Below the pieces are notes generated by a model. The model had not been told where the DNA came from and did no database searches. It saw nothing but the letters and a program-made list of their open reading frames with translations. From the NCBI GenBank assembly GCA_021186555.1, contig JAJKFL010000042.1, forward strand, positions 49,870,980 through 49,934,979: a DNA stretch of 64,000 nt, given 5' to 3'. The translations under genes were made by a program, and so were the position numbers. Below are positions 21,256 to 33,700 of this stretch, in pieces. Position 1 is the stretch's first letter, and the number at the start of each line of letters is the position of its first letter. Source of the DNA: Reticulitermes speratus (taxonomy: Eukaryota > Arthropoda > Insecta > Blattodea > Rhinotermitidae).

Positions 21256-23770
21256 TTACTTTATGTACCACCATGTTTAACATTCAGCAATTCTACGTTC
21301 TGCCCACACAGTGTATTTATGTGTTTTGTGTGGATCTCAGAACAAACAGCGATTATTTCACTGTACAACATTAACTGACTGGTTTGTATAACTGAGACGG
21401 AGTGTGTTTACTGCGCGGTACGGACTGTATTTATGTGTTTTGTGTGGATCTCAGAACAAACAGCGATTATTTCACTGTACAGCATTAACTGACTGGTTTG
21501 TATAACTGAGACGGAGTGTGTTCACTGCGCGGTACGGACTGTATTTATGTGTTTTGTGTGGATCTCAGAACAAACAGCGATTATTTCACTGTACAGCATT
21601 AACTGACTGGTTTGTATAACTGAGACGGAGTGTGTTTACTGCGCGGTACGGACTGTATTTATGTGTTTTGTGTGGATCTCAGAACAAACAGCGATTATTT
21701 CACTGTACAGCATTAACTGACTGCTTTGTATAACTGAGACGGAGTGTGTTTACTGTGCGGTACGGACTGTATTTATGTGTTTTGTGTGGATCTCAGAACA
21801 AACAGCGATTATTTCACTGTACAGCATTAACTGACTGGTTTGTATAACTGAGACGGAGTGTGTTTACTGCGCGGTACGGACTGTATTTATGTGTTTTGTG
21901 TGGATCTCAGAACAAACAGCGATTATTTCACTGTACAGCATTAACTGACTGGTTTGTATAACTGAGACGGAGTGTGTTTACTGCGCGGTACGGACTGTAT
22001 TTATGTGTTTTGTGTGGATCTCAGAACAAACAGCGATTATTTCACTGTACAGCATTAACTGACTGGTTTGTATAACTGAGACGGAGTGTGTTTACTGCGC
22101 GGTACGGACTGTATTTATGTGTTTTGTGTGGATCTCAGAACAAACAGCGATTATTTCACTGTACAACATTAACTGACTGGTTTGTATAACTGAGACGGAG
22201 TGTGTTTACTGCGCGGTACGGACTGTATTTATGTGTTTTGTGTGGATCTCAGAACAAACAGCGATTATTTCACTGTACAGCATTAACTGACTGCTTTGTA
22301 TAATGAGACGGAGTGTGTTTACTGCGCGGTACGGACTAATTTATGTGTTTTGTGTGGATCTCAGAACAAACAGCGATTATTTCACTGTACAGCATTAACT
22401 GACTGGTTTGTATAACTGAGACGGAGTGTGTTTACTGCGCGGTACGGACTGTATTTATGTGTTTTGTGTGGATCTCAGAACAAACAGCGATTATTTCACT
22501 GTACAGCATTAACTGACTGGTTTGTATAACTGAGACGGAGTGTGTTTACTGCGCGGTACGGACTGTATTTATGTGTTTTGTGTGGATCTCAGAACAAACA
22601 GCGATTATTTCACTGTACAGCATTAACTGACTGCTTTGTATAACTGAGACGGAGTGTGTTTACTGCGCGGTACGGACTGTATTTATGTGTTTTGTGTGGA
22701 TCTCAGAACAAACAGCGATTATTTCACTGTACAGCATTAACTGACTGGTTTGTATGACTGAGACGGAGTGTGTTTACTGCGCGGTACGGACTGTATTTAT
22801 GTGTTTTGAGTGGATCTCAGAACAAACAGCGATTATTTCACTGTACAGCATTAACTGATTGGTTTGTATAACTGAGACGGAGTGTGTTTACTGCGCGGTA
22901 CGGACTGTATTTATGTGTTTTGTGTGGATCTCAGAACAAACAGCGATTATTTCACTGGTTTTTATAACTGTGACGGAGTGTGTTTACTGCGCGGTACGGA
23001 CTGTATTTATGTGTTTTGTGTGGATCTCAGAATAAACAGCGATTATTTCACTGTACAACATTAACTGACTGGTTTGTATAACAGAGACGGAGCGTGTTTA
23101 CTGCGCGGTACGGACTGTAATTATGTGTTTTGTGTGGATCTCAGAACAAACAGCGATTATTTCACTGGTTTGTATAACTGTGACGGAGTGTGTTACTGCG
23201 CGGTACGGACTGTAATTATGTGTTTTGTGTGGATCTCAGAATAAACAGCGATTATTTCACTGTACAACATTAACTGACTGGTTTGTATAACAGAGACGGA
23301 GTGTGTTTACTGTGCGGTACGGACTGTATTATGTGTTTTGTGTGGATCTCAGAACAAACAGCGATTATTTCACTGTACAGCATTAACTGACTGGTTTGTA
23401 TAACTGAGACGGAGTGTGTTTACTGCGCGGTACGGACTGTATTTATGTACAATGCATATTAACCCTCTAAAGCCCAGTGTTACTATATGTACCACATGTT
23501 TAACACTCAACAATTCTACGTTCTGCCCACACAGTGTATTTATATGTTTTGTGTGGATCTCAGAACAAACAGCGATTATTTCACTGTACAACATTAACTG
23601 ACTGGTTTGTATAACAGAGACGGAGTGTGTTTACTGCGCGGTACGGACAGTAGTTGTGTGTTTTGTGTGGATCTCAGAACAAACAGCGATTATTTCACTG
23701 TACAGCATTAACTGACTGGTTTGTATAACTGAGACGGAGTGTGTTTACTGCGCGGTACGGCCTGGATGTT
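21256..23770 (+). repeat. 113-bp satellite element, array 3 (double)
   Basis: Two elements head to tail. The first has its lead at 21,256-21,310 and about 19 units, mostly 114 bp, to about 23,447. A second lead (AAGCCCAGTGTTACTATATG) starts at about 23,466 and has about two units. Two shortened units near 22,958 and 23,167 lack about 18 bp between two ACTG words and alternate with full units. This is the longest array of the family in the window. Confidence 0.95.
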
Positions 23771-23802
23771 TAAATAAAATTCAGGCTAAGATTAGTCTTT
23801 AG

Positions 23803-24080
23803 GCCGTGCCATGGCTCAAGCGGTCAGTCGCCGGCCTCTCACCGCGGAGGCCCGGGTTCGATCCCGGTCAGTCCATGTGGGATTTGCGGTGGAAAAAGTG
23901 GCACTAGGACAGGTTTTTCCCCGAGTACTTCGGTTTTCCCCTGTCAATTTCATTCCACCGGTGCTCCATTACACGAAAAAAAAACTAATCATCTTCATCA
24001 CAGGGTTGCACAATAAGCCTCAAGGCTGCGGTGCGTCCGTAGCATCTGCTGCGGGGCCCTTCACCATGAAAAAAAAACAT
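23803..24080 (+). mobile_element. SINE-B, full length
   Basis: The tRNA-like head has TGGCTCAAGCGG (A box, 23,812) and GGGTTCGATCCCGG (B box, 23,854), both close to consensus. The body has GTGGGATTTGCGGTGGAAAA, CAGGTTTTTCCCCGAGTACT and CCCTGTCAATTTCATTCCAC. The tail has AAGCCTCAAGGCTGCGG, TGCTGCGGGGCCCTTC and an A run. No clear target duplication was seen. This is the best reference copy of the family in this window. Confidence 0.88.
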
Positions 24081-24349
24081 ATACAGCTGACAACACTGCA
24101 GTCACCAGACAAATAACTTATGGTCGATGTTTTTGCGATAGCTATAGATACTGTAATCATAGCCACGTTTTATGCATGCTCTATCTCTGTCTAAAAAGAG
24201 CAGATCGGTCTGTAAGTGCGTGCAGCTGCTCTGCAAACTGTGGTACACTGATAAGGACTGTGACGCTGAGTGGCTGCGTAAGTGGTTTCCGACGTTTCGA
24301 AGGAAAGCGTAGCTTTCATAGCCGGGGGCACTTACCCAGCGAAGCGGCG
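24081..24349. other. Spacer with a reversed hammerhead-like copy
   Basis: At 24,285-24,325, on the minus strand, GAAAGC...GCTTTC forms a hairpin followed by CTTCGAAACGTCGG. The CTGANGA part is altered (CTATGA). The 22-bp array starts 25 bp further on. Confidence 0.4.
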
Positions 24350-25223
24350 TCACGTAACGATATGACAGTAATCACATAAAGAGACAGTAATCACGTAACG
24401 AGATGACAGTAATCACGTAACGAGATGACAGTAATCACGTATCGAGATGACAGTAATCACGAAGTAATCACGTAACGAGATGACACTAATCACGTAACGA
24501 TATGACAGTAATCACGTAACGATATGACAGTAATCATGAAGTAATCACGTAACGAGATGACAGTAATCACGCATCGAGACAGTAATCACGTAACGAGACA
24601 GTAATCACGTAACGAGATGACATTAATCACGTATCGAGATGACAGTAATCACGTAACGAGATGATAGTAATCACGTAACGAGGCAGTAATCACGTAACGA
24701 GATGACAGTAATCACGTATCGAGATGACAGTAATCACGCATCGAGATGACAGTAATCACGCAACGAGACAGTAATCACGTAACGAGGCAGTAATCACGTA
24801 ACGAGATGACAGTAATCACGTATCGAGATGACAGTAATCACGCAACGAGACAGTAATCACGTAACGAGGTAGTAATCACGTAACGAGATGACAGTAATCA
24901 CGTATCGAGATGACAGTAATCACGTAACGAGATGACAGTAATCACGTATCGAGATGACAGTAATCACGTAACGAAATGACAGTAATCACGTATCGATATG
25001 ACAGTAATCACGTAACGAGATGACAGTAATCACGTATCGAGATGACAGTAATCACGTAACGAAATGACAGTAATCACGTATCGAGATGACAGTAATCACG
25101 CATCGAGATGACAGTAATCACGCAACGAGACAGTAATCACGTAACGAGGCAGTAATCACGTAACGAAATGACAGTAATCACGTAACGAGATGATAGTAAT
25201 CACGTAACGAGACGACAGTAATC
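24350..25223. repeat. 22-bp minisatellite with length variants
   Basis: About 42 units of GTAATCACGTAACGAGATGACA (22 bp), mixed with 19-bp units lacking ATG (ACGAGACAGTAATCACGTA), an ACGAGGCAG form and a few short AAGTAATCACG units. TAACG/TATCG/CATCG variants recur in blocks, again showing higher-order order. Confidence 0.95.
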
Positions 25224-25299
25224 CTCGAATGCGCCTCTGTGAAAACGTAACGACTAGCAGGTGCGACAAATATTGCTCATAAATATGCATTAGTAATGG

Positions 25300-25455
25300 C
25301 TGATATTATAGTCAAAGTCCTTTGGAAGCTGACAGTCGCTCAGCTAGACACGAAATTCACGGCCATAACCAAAATTTCATTGCCTCGTTCACAAAAATTC
25401 GCCACTTCACCCTATCCCGAGCCAGATGAATTCATTCCAATACCCTCACATCGAG
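25300..25455 (-). mobile_element. LINE 3' end fragment
   Basis: On the minus strand one frame reads DRVKWRIFVNEAMKFWL, matching the DRDRWRAFVSAVMNL end of the family's ORF2, then the 3' UTR TAGCTGAGCGACTGTCAGCT. It is diverged relative to the other copies. Confidence 0.55.
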
Positions 25456-25457
25456 TT

Positions 25458-25685
25458 GCATAATCGATTCCCGGCAGGGGCAAGAGATTGTCTCCTTTGA
25501 AAGGTTTAGACCGGCTCTGGGGCATATTCAATATGATACAGGGTGTTTCTTTCCCTGCGGTAAGCGGCTATGGCGTGAAGCTACCATAAAAAGCCGAGAT
25601 TAAGAACAAGTGCAGCTGTACATCTGTATGCTGTCATGGCGCGGACAGAAGCAACTTTACATTTTGATAGGCCTGTAACAGAGTC
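25458..25685 (+). mobile_element. SINE-D copy
   Basis: ATCGATTCCCGGCAGGGGCA (B-box region) is followed by the linker TTTAGACCGGCTCTGGGGC and a 3' part with CCGAGATTAAGAAC and CTGTCATGGCGCGGAC. The 32-bp array begins directly after it. Confidence 0.6.
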
Positions 25686-25696
25686 CCGGTAAACAC

Positions 25697-27311
25697 CTCA
25701 TCGCTCTAATCATACAGTACACAAGTCATCGCTCTAATCATGCAAACAGCACACAAGTCATCGTTCTAATCATACAGCACAAAAGTCATCGCTCTAATCA
25801 TACAAACAGTACACAAGTCATCGCTCTAATCATGTAAACAGCACACAAGTCATCGTTCTAATCATACAAACAGCACACAAGTCATCGCTCTAATCATACA
25901 AACAGTACAAAAGTCATCGCTCTAATCATGTAAACAGCACACAAGTCATCGTTCTAATCATACAAACAGCACAAAAGTCATCGCTCTAATCATACAAACA
26001 GTACACAAGTCATCGCTCTAATCATGTAAACAGCACACAAGTCATCGTTCTAATCATACAAACAGCACACAAGTCATCGCTCTAATCATACAAACAGTAC
26101 AAAAGTCATCGCTCTAATCATGTAAACAGCACACAAGTCATCGTTCTAATCATACAAACAGCATACAAGTCATCGTTCTAATCATACAGGACACAAGTCA
26201 TCGCTCTAATCATGTAAACAGCACACAAGTCATCGTTCTAATCATACAAACAGCATACAAGTCATCGTTCTAATCATACAGGACACAAGTCATCGCTCTA
26301 ATCATACAAACAGCATACAAGTCATCGTTCTAATCATACAGGACACAAGTCATCCCTCTAATCATACAAACAGCACACAAGTCATCGCTCTAATCATACA
26401 AACAGCACACAAGTCATCGCTCTAATCATACAAACAGCACACAAGTCATCGCTCTAATCATACAAACAGCACACAAATCATCGTTCTAATCATACAGGAC
26501 ACAAGTCATCGCTCTAATCATACAAACAGCATACAAGTCATCGTTCTAATCATACAGGACACAAGTCATCGCTCTAATCATACAAACAGCACACAAGTCA
26601 TCGTTCTAATCATACAGGACACAAGTCATCGCTCTAATCATACAAGCAGCATACAAGTCATCGTTCTAATCATACATGACACAAGTCATCGCTCTAATCA
26701 TACAAACAGCACACAAGTCATCGCTCTAATCATATAAACAGCACACAAGTCATCGTTCTAATCATACAGGACACAAGTCATTGCTCTAATCATACAAACA
26801 GCACACAAGTCATCGCTCTAATCATACAAACAGCACACAAGTCATCGTTCTAATCATACAGGACATAAGTCATCGCTCTAATCATACAAACAGCATACAA
26901 GTCATCGTTCTAATCTTACAGGACACAAGTAATCGCTCTAATCATACAAACCGCACACAAGTCATCGCTCTAATCATACAAACAGCACAAAGTCATCGTT
27001 CTAATCATATAGGACACAAGTCATCGCTCTAATCATACAAACAGCACACAATTCATCGCTCTAATCATACAAACAGTACACAAGTCATCGCTCTAATCAT
27101 ACAAACAGCACACAAGTCATCGCTCTAATCATACAAACAGCACACAAGTCATCGTTCTAATCATACAGGACACAAGTCATCGCTCTAATCATATAAACAG
27201 CACACAAGTCATCGCTCTAATCATACAAACAGCACACAAGTCATCGTTCTAATCATACAGGACACAAGTCATCGCTCTAATCATATAAACAGGACACAAG
27301 TCATCGCTCTA
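25697..27311. repeat. 32-bp minisatellite with 28-bp variant
   Basis: About 52 units. The long form is GTCATCGCTCTAATCATACA plus AACAGCACACAA (32 bp). The short form replaces AACAGC by GG (28 bp: CATACAGGACACAAG). Long and short forms alternate in runs, notably from about 26,170 onward, so multi-monomer blocks were duplicated. Confidence 0.97.
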
Positions 27312-27824
27312 CTCTCCTCAACCCCATTTCATTTCCACTCTTCATTGTTCTTTTACTCTTTTATTGCCTTCTCTCTTTGAAGAAGTAAAGAAAGCCTCTC
27401 TGTCTCAGAGAACAGTTGGTGCTGCCACTGTAACTTTATTCTTAACATTCATAGCACCTGGAACCTCCCACCCCACGTTGTTCTGAGAGGCGCCTTCATA
27501 ACTGGAGCGTTGTTCACGTTTCAGATTACAAGCTTATATTATAAACTCATGACCAGAATCACAATAAGCTATGTATGAGGCTGACTTAAAGCTTGTGTTT
27601 AATTTGAATTTGTTCCACACGCAATTACAGACTTGCTGTTACAACTTTATGCATTACGGTACATACATTTTTAACACGACAGTTAAATAACAAAAGCAGA
27701 ATGGCTAAATTAAACAAGAGATATGACCAACGTTTAGGTATGCAGTTTGCTTTATGATCCTGACTTTGTGTAAAGTCGGAAGGGAAACGTACAATGATTG
27801 TGAGTAATGAAATGAGACGGAAAT
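27312..27824. other. Unassigned sequence
   Basis: No gene or shared repeat recognised in this spacer. Confidence 0.5.
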
Positions 27825-29453
27825 GGGGCATATCGGCACTGTGCAGAGACCAGGAACAATATGGGGCATATTGCCACTTTGCAGAGACCAGGAACAATAT
27901 GGGGCATATTGCCACTGTGCAGAGACCAGGAACAATATGGGGCATATCGACACTGTGCAGAGACCAGGAACAATATGGGGCATATCGACACTGTGCAGAG
28001 ACCAGGAACAATATGGGGCATATTGCCACTGTGCAGAGACCAGGAACAATATGGGGCATATCGACACTGTGCAGAGACCAGGAACAATATGGGGCATATC
28101 GACACTGTTCAGAGACCAGGAACAATATGGGGCATATTGCCACTGTGCAGAGACCAGGAACAATATGGGGCATATCGACACTGTGCAGAGAACAGGAACA
28201 ATATGGGGCATATCGGCACTGTGCAGAGACCAGGAACAATATGGGGCATATCGACACTGTGCAGAGACCAGGAACAATATGGGGCATATTGCCACTGTGC
28301 AGAGACCAGGAACAATATGGGGCATATTGCCACTGTGCAGAGACCAGGAACAATATGGGGCATATCGGCACTGTGCAGAGACCAGGAACAATATGGGGCA
28401 TATTGCCACTGTGCAGAGACCAGGAACAATATGGGGCATATCGACACTGTGCAGAGAACAGGAACAATATGGGGCATATTGCCACTGTGCAGAGACCAGG
28501 AACAATATGGGGCATATTGTCACTGTGCAGAGACCAGGAACAATATGGGGCATATTGTCACTGTGCAGAGACCAGGAACAAAATGGGGCATATCGACACC
28601 GTGCAGAGAACAGAAACAATTTGGAACATATCACCATTGTGCAGAGAACAGGAACGATTTGGGGAATATCACCACTGTGCAGAGAACAGGAACAATTTAG
28701 GGCATATCGCCACTCTGCTGAGAACAGGAACAATTTGGGGCATATCACCATTATGCTGAGAACAGGAACAATTTGGGGCATATCGACACTGTGCAGAGAA
28801 CAGGAACAATTTGGGGCATATCGCCACTGTGCAGAGAACAGGAACAATTTGGGGCATATCGTCACTCTGCTGAGAACAGGAACAATTTGAGGCATATCAC
28901 CATTGTACAGAGAACAGGAACGATTTGGGGCATATCGCCACTGTGCAGAGAACAGGAACAATTTGGGGCATATCGTCACTCTGCTGAGAACAGGAACAAT
29001 TTGAGGCATATCACCATTATGCTGAGAACAGGAACAATTTGGGGCATATCGACACTGTGCAGAGAACAGGAACAATTTGGGGCATATCGCCACTGTGCAG
29101 AGAACAGGAACAATTTGGAGCATATCGCCACTGTGCAGAGAACAGGAACAATTTGGGGCATATCGCCACTCTGCTGAGAACAGGAACAATTTGGGGCATA
29201 TCGACACTGTGCAGAGAAGAGGAACAATTTGGGGCATATCGACACTGTGCAGAGAACAGGAACAATTTGGGGCATATCGCCACTCTGCTGAGAACAGGAA
29301 CAATTTGAGGCATATCACCATTATGCTGAGAACAGGAACAATTTGGGGCATATCGACACTGTGCAGAGAACAGGAACAATTTGGGGCATATCGCCACTGT
29401 GCAGAGAACAGGAACAATTTGGGGCATATCGGCACTGTGCAGAGAACAGGAAC
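27825..29453. repeat. 38-bp minisatellite with two blocks
   Basis: About 43 units of 38 bp. Left block (27,825 to about 28,600): GAGACCAGGAACAATATGGG. Right block (to 29,453): GAGAACAGGAACAATTTGGG, with extra variants CTCTGCTGAG and TTATGCTGAG. Three units are 114 bp, a multiple of three, so every frame without a stop runs on for hundreds of codons on both strands. These frames are not genes. Confidence 0.97.
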
Positions 29454-29584
29454 AAAATCACTAAACACTTAGTGGAACATCAGACTGAGCTGGGATTCGA
29501 ACCCGAGATATCGAGCAGGTGTTCAAAAGAAAGCCATAACAAGACCACAGAATAAAGAAGACTGCATCACGTCTAGGCCCTATA
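29454..29584 (-). other. Possible tRNA-like fragment
   Basis: On the minus strand, TCTCGGGTTCGAATCCCAGC near 29,490-29,510 is a good B-box sequence. No A box or SINE body matching families A-D was recognised. Confidence 0.3.
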
Positions 29585-29688
29585 CAGACTTTACCACGGC
29601 GTTTTTTACTGTCAGAATGTCACACGGTGGCACGGTACACGTGCACATGTAACTGCATTTATGTCCGTAATAAAAGAGCAGCCTTACC
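29585..29688 (+). repeat. Unnamed dispersed repeat, copy 1
   Basis: CAGACTTTACCACGGCGTTT and the following 80 bp align with 59,791-59,896 (CAGACTTTACCGAGGCGTTC ...), sharing TGTAACTG, CATTTA, CCGTAA/CCCATAA and AGCCTT-like words near the end. I do not recognise the family. Confidence 0.5.
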
Positions 29689-29764
29689 TATGTATATATG
29701 TTGCATAAATAAATAGATACATAAATAAACACACATACATACAAAAATCCACGGCGTAGAAACC

Positions 29765-30065
29765 GTTTTGAGAAGCTGACAGTTCCTCAGGTATTCAATA
29801 AATTCCCTACATTTTAAGGAAACACCGTATTCACAACAGCCCAACATTTGTCCGTATGTTGAGCCAGATTAATCCAGCTCACGTCTTCCCTCTACATGTC
29901 TTTAAGATCTAATTCAGCATTACTCTTCCACCTACGCCTAGGTCTTTCAAGTGACCTCTTTCCTTCAGAATACCCCACAAAGACCATTTATCCATTTCTC
30001 TTCTTCTCCACACGCGCTACATGTCTTACCCATCTCATCATGTTCATCTTATCACCGGATGATAA
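29765..30065 (-). mobile_element. LINE 3' end fragment
   Basis: The minus strand encodes RWVRHVARVEKKRNG, then SLERPRRRWKSN and DVSWINLAQHTDK, then the 3' UTR ending near TCAGCTTCTCAAAACGG. These are the final residues of a LINE ORF2, as in families whose ORF2 ends with a GHVARM...RPRRRWEDN...WINLAQDRDRW region. Internal stops show it is dead. It is the longest C-terminal fragment in the window. Confidence 0.75.
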
Positions 30066-30834
30066 GATAAAATCCTTAACACGTACGCTGTTTACAAAAA
30101 GCCACTACTGGCAGCAAAATGGCAACAACGCAGAACGCACGTAACTTCTTCACAATGTACCGTACACACGCACAGAGCAGCCATACGCAATGCGTCAATG
30201 ACAAGCGCTTTTTAAAGCAACGACAAGATGGATTTGTCTGTCCTTCCTGTGCAGTAAAATCGTGTAGCATTTCTAAGGTCAGTCAGAACTAGTGTCAAGC
30301 TAAGGACGTTTCACGCAGCTGTTGTCCGGAAACTTCAAACGGCCCCGCAGTAAATTCCCACAGCTTCATCGCGAGGGAAAGTCTAAAGCAAACCGTTTCA
30401 AATGGCGCTTTCATGGAATGACGGGTTCCTAAACTAATAATTCCGTTTCTATGTTTAAAACATCACACACACCGAAATTATTAACCGAAACGCTGTAGAA
30501 TTTACTGTATGTTCCTTCTGCAAAGAGATTAAATCCTGTCGCATTAAGCCCACATTTTCTGTAAACATGAGTGGGTCGTGTGTGTGTGTATCTAGCATCG
30601 CTTTGAAAGACGTCCTTGCTGTTTTAATGAACCCCACGTTTTGCCCTTACATTCAACCCCTTGAAGTCTGTAACTGATATATATAACATTTTAAAAATTC
30701 CCTTCTTATGGTGCTGCCTTTTCAGTACAAAAGCACTTCGCTTTACGAAAGACTCAATGCTTATTCTGAGAATGATACAAACTCCATAGGCGACAAACAC
30801 TCTGTTTCAAAAATCCAAGTTCTTACGTAAAAGA
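30066..30834. other. Unassigned sequence
   Basis: No gene recognised; the short opposing open frames are unrelated to anything known to me. At 30,835-30,875 a reversed piece of the 113-bp element lead (GGTACGTATAGTTACC) is visible. Confidence 0.5.
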
Positions 30835-30889
30835 ATCTGGTACGTATAGTTACCATTCAGCATTAAAAAGTAAATGAAATAATTTCTTC

Positions 30890-31165
30890 TTTCAATACCA
30901 TTACAGGCCTAGACAGACCCTTAGGGTTCCAGGAGGTTAAGGCTCCCAGATTTCTAGACAATCGGTACACGAAAGTGGTAAGCTTGTCAGCCAAATGCAC
31001 CGGCCGCCTTTAGCCCCAGGAGATACCCCTCGACTGATTTCTGTTAGATGCTGAGTCGACCCCAGGGCCATAGTGCAGCCGGAAGGATTGCGTGAATGAA
31101 AAATTTCAATGACACCATCGGGAATCGAACCCGCGACCTTCCGGCTTGTATCGTAGTGCCACTGT
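30890..31165 (-). mobile_element. SINE-C (third tRNA-derived family)
   Basis: On the minus strand a tRNA-like head with GTCGCGGGTTCGATTCCCGA (B box) is followed by a body with TTCATTCACGCAATCCTTCC and GGGTCGACTCAGCATC, and a 3' end with GGGAGCCTTAACCTCC and GGGTCTGTCTAGGCCTG. Neither body nor tail matches families A, B or D. This is the only copy in the window. Confidence 0.65.
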
Positions 31166-31234
31166 ATACAGTTACGGTTTATATTTTTGGATGCTGGAGT
31201 TTAAATGTTAGACTGAAATATATGTGGGACTGAC

Positions 31235-31963
31235 ACTGTGGACAGTGCTTGTGTGTTGGGTTAATACTGTGGACAGTGCTTGTATGTTGGGTTAATACTG
31301 TGGACAGTGCTTGTGTGTTGGGTTAATACTGTGGACAGTGCTTGTGTGTTGGGTTAATACTGTGGACAGTGCTTGTGTGTTGGGTTAATACTGTGGACAG
31401 TGCTTGTGTGTTAGGTTAATACTGTGGACAGTGCTTGTGTGTTGGGTTAATACTGTGGACAGTGCTTGTGTGTTGGGTTAATACTGTGGACAGTGCTTGT
31501 GTGTTCGGTTAATACTGTGGACAGTGCTTGTGTGTTGGGTTAATACTGTGGACAGTGCTTGTGTGTTGGGTTAATACTGTGGACAGTGCTTGTGTGTTGG
31601 GTTAATACTGTGGACAGTGCTTGTGTGTTGGGTTAATACTGTGGACAGTGCTTGTGTGTTGGGTTAATACTGTGGACAGTGTTTGTGTGTTGGGTTAATA
31701 CTGTGGACAGTGCTTGTGCTTTGGGTTAATACTGTGGACAGTGCTTGTGTGTTGGGTTAATACTGTGGACAGTGCTTGTGTGTTGGGTTAATACTGTGGA
31801 CAGTGTTTGTGTGTTGGGTTAATACTGTGGACAGTGCTTGTGTGTTGGGTTAATACTGTGGACAGTGCTTGTGTGTTGGGTTAATACTGTGGATAGTGCT
31901 TGTGTGTTGGGTTAAAACTGTGGACAGTGCTTGTGTGTTGGGTTAATACTGTGGACAGTGCTT
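31235..31963. repeat. 31-bp minisatellite array
   Basis: About 23 nearly identical copies of TGTGGACAGTGCTTGTGTGT plus TGGGTTAATAC (31 bp). Very few substitutions. The right edge passes within about 10 bp into a GCTAT run. Confidence 0.97.
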
Positions 31964-31971
31964 ACGTGTGG

Positions 31972-32038
31972 GGCTATGCTATGCTATGCTATGCTATGCT
32001 ATGCTATGCTATGCTATGCTACGCTATGCTATGCTATG
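31972..32038. repeat. GCTAT pentanucleotide repeat
   Basis: About 13 units of GCTAT/ATGCT with one C variant, adjoining the 31-bp array. Confidence 0.95.
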
Positions 32039-32177
32039 GTACTAGTGTTTGTCTGTAAACATCTCAATCAGTACCTTATGATTAGCCAGAACTCTTCATT
32101 AATGATTACATATAATTGTGACTATGCAGCTTTATTGAGCAGCTCAAACTTCGTAAGCTGCTAAATACTGTATTTTC

Positions 32178-32437
32178 TTTCTTTTTTCCAATGGCTCTAC
32201 AGCCCCTTGGGGGCCTAGGCCGCCTCATTTTTCGAGGCTTCACGATCACACTTCTTAGACACACCACATTCGGTAGGACTCCTCTGGACGAGTGATCAGC
32301 TCGTCGCAGAGACCTCTACCTGACAACACACAACACTCACAACAGACAGACATCCATGCCCTAGGCGGGATTCGAACCCACGATCCCAGCAAGCGAGCGG
32401 CCGCAGACCCACGCCTTAGACCGCGCGGCCACTGCTC
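32178..32437 (-). mobile_element. SINE-A copy 2
   Basis: On the minus strand: AGTGGCCGCGCGGTCTAAGG (A-box region), GGATCGTGGGTTCGAATCCC (B box), the body CAGGTAGAGGTCTCTGCGAC and the tail TGAGGCGGCCTAGGCCCCCA, ending in an A/G-rich tract. The first few head bases are missing. AATAC words on both sides may be a decayed target duplication. Confidence 0.82.
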
Positions 32438-32510
32438 AATACCTTACGTATTGTTTATGGAAATTGGAAGTGTTTTGGGGCGATGACCAGGGCCAGCTTC
32501 TGGTCGCCAT

Positions 32511-33700
32511 CCTGAGCCACACAAAGCCAGTACACCATCTCAAAACCTGAGCCACACAAAGCCACTACACCATCTCAAAACCTGAGCCACACAAAGCCAG
32601 TACACCATCTCAAAACCTGAGCCACACAAAGCCACTACACAATCTCACAACCTGAGCCACACAAAGCCAGTACACCATCTCACAACCTGAGCCACACAAA
32701 GCCAGTACACCATCTCACAACCTGAGTCACACAAAGCCACTACACCATCTCAAAACCTGAGCCACACAAAGCCACTACACAATCTCACAACCTGAGCCAC
32801 ACAAAGCCAGTACACCATCTCACAACCTGAGTCACACAAAGCCAGTACACAATCTCACACCCTGAGCTACACAAAGCCAGTATACAATCTCACAACCTGA
32901 GCCACACAAAGCCAGTACACAATCTCACAACCTGAGCCACACAAAGCCTGTATACAATCTCACAACCTGAGCCACACAAAGCCTGTACACAATCTCACAA
33001 CCTGAGCCACACAAAGCCACTACACAATCTCACAACCTGAGCCACACAAAGTCAGTGCACAATCTCACAACCTTAGTCACACAAAGCCAGTACACAATCT
33101 CACAACCTGAGTCACACAAAGCCAGTACACAATCTCACAACCTGAGCCACACAAAGCCTGCACACAATCTCACAACCTGAGCCACACAAAGCCACTACAC
33201 AATCTCACAACCTGAGCCACACAAAGTCAGTGCACAATCTCACAACCTGAGTCACACAAAGCCAGTACACAATCTCACACCCTGAGCTACACAAAGCCAG
33301 TACACAATCTCACAACCTGAGCCACACAAAGCCTGTACACAATCTCACAACCTGAGCCACACAAAGCTAGTACACAATCTCACAACCTGAGCCACACAAA
33401 GCCTGTACACAATCTCACAACCTGAGCTACACAAAGCCTGTACACAATCTCACAACCTGAGCCACACAAAGCCAGTACACAATCTCACAACCTGAGCCAC
33501 ACAAAGCCTTACACAATCTCACAACCTGAGCCACACAAAGCCAGTACACAATCTCACAACCTGAGCCACACAAAACCATTAAACAATCTCACAACCTGAG
33601 CCACACAAAGCCAGTACACAATCTCACAACCTGAGCCACACAAAGCCGGTACACAATCTCACAACCTGAGCCACACAAAGCCAGTACACAATCTCACAAC
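32511..33700. repeat. 35-bp minisatellite array
   Basis: About 34 copies of CTGAGCCACACAAAGCCAGT plus ACACAATCTCACAAC (35 bp). The first units have CCATCTCAAAA; later ones ACAATCTCACA. GCCAGT/GCCACT/GCCTGT variants recur in blocks. Confidence 0.97.

Noticed and set aside
24350-25223. CRISPR-like array of short repeats
   Set aside because: There are no unique spacers: all 19-22 bp units are the same repeat, and the sequence is eukaryotic in every other respect.
27705-29468. 587-codon minus-strand frame rich in leucine, cysteine and tyrosine
   Set aside because: It is a frame through the 38-bp array; comparable frames exist on the opposite strand.
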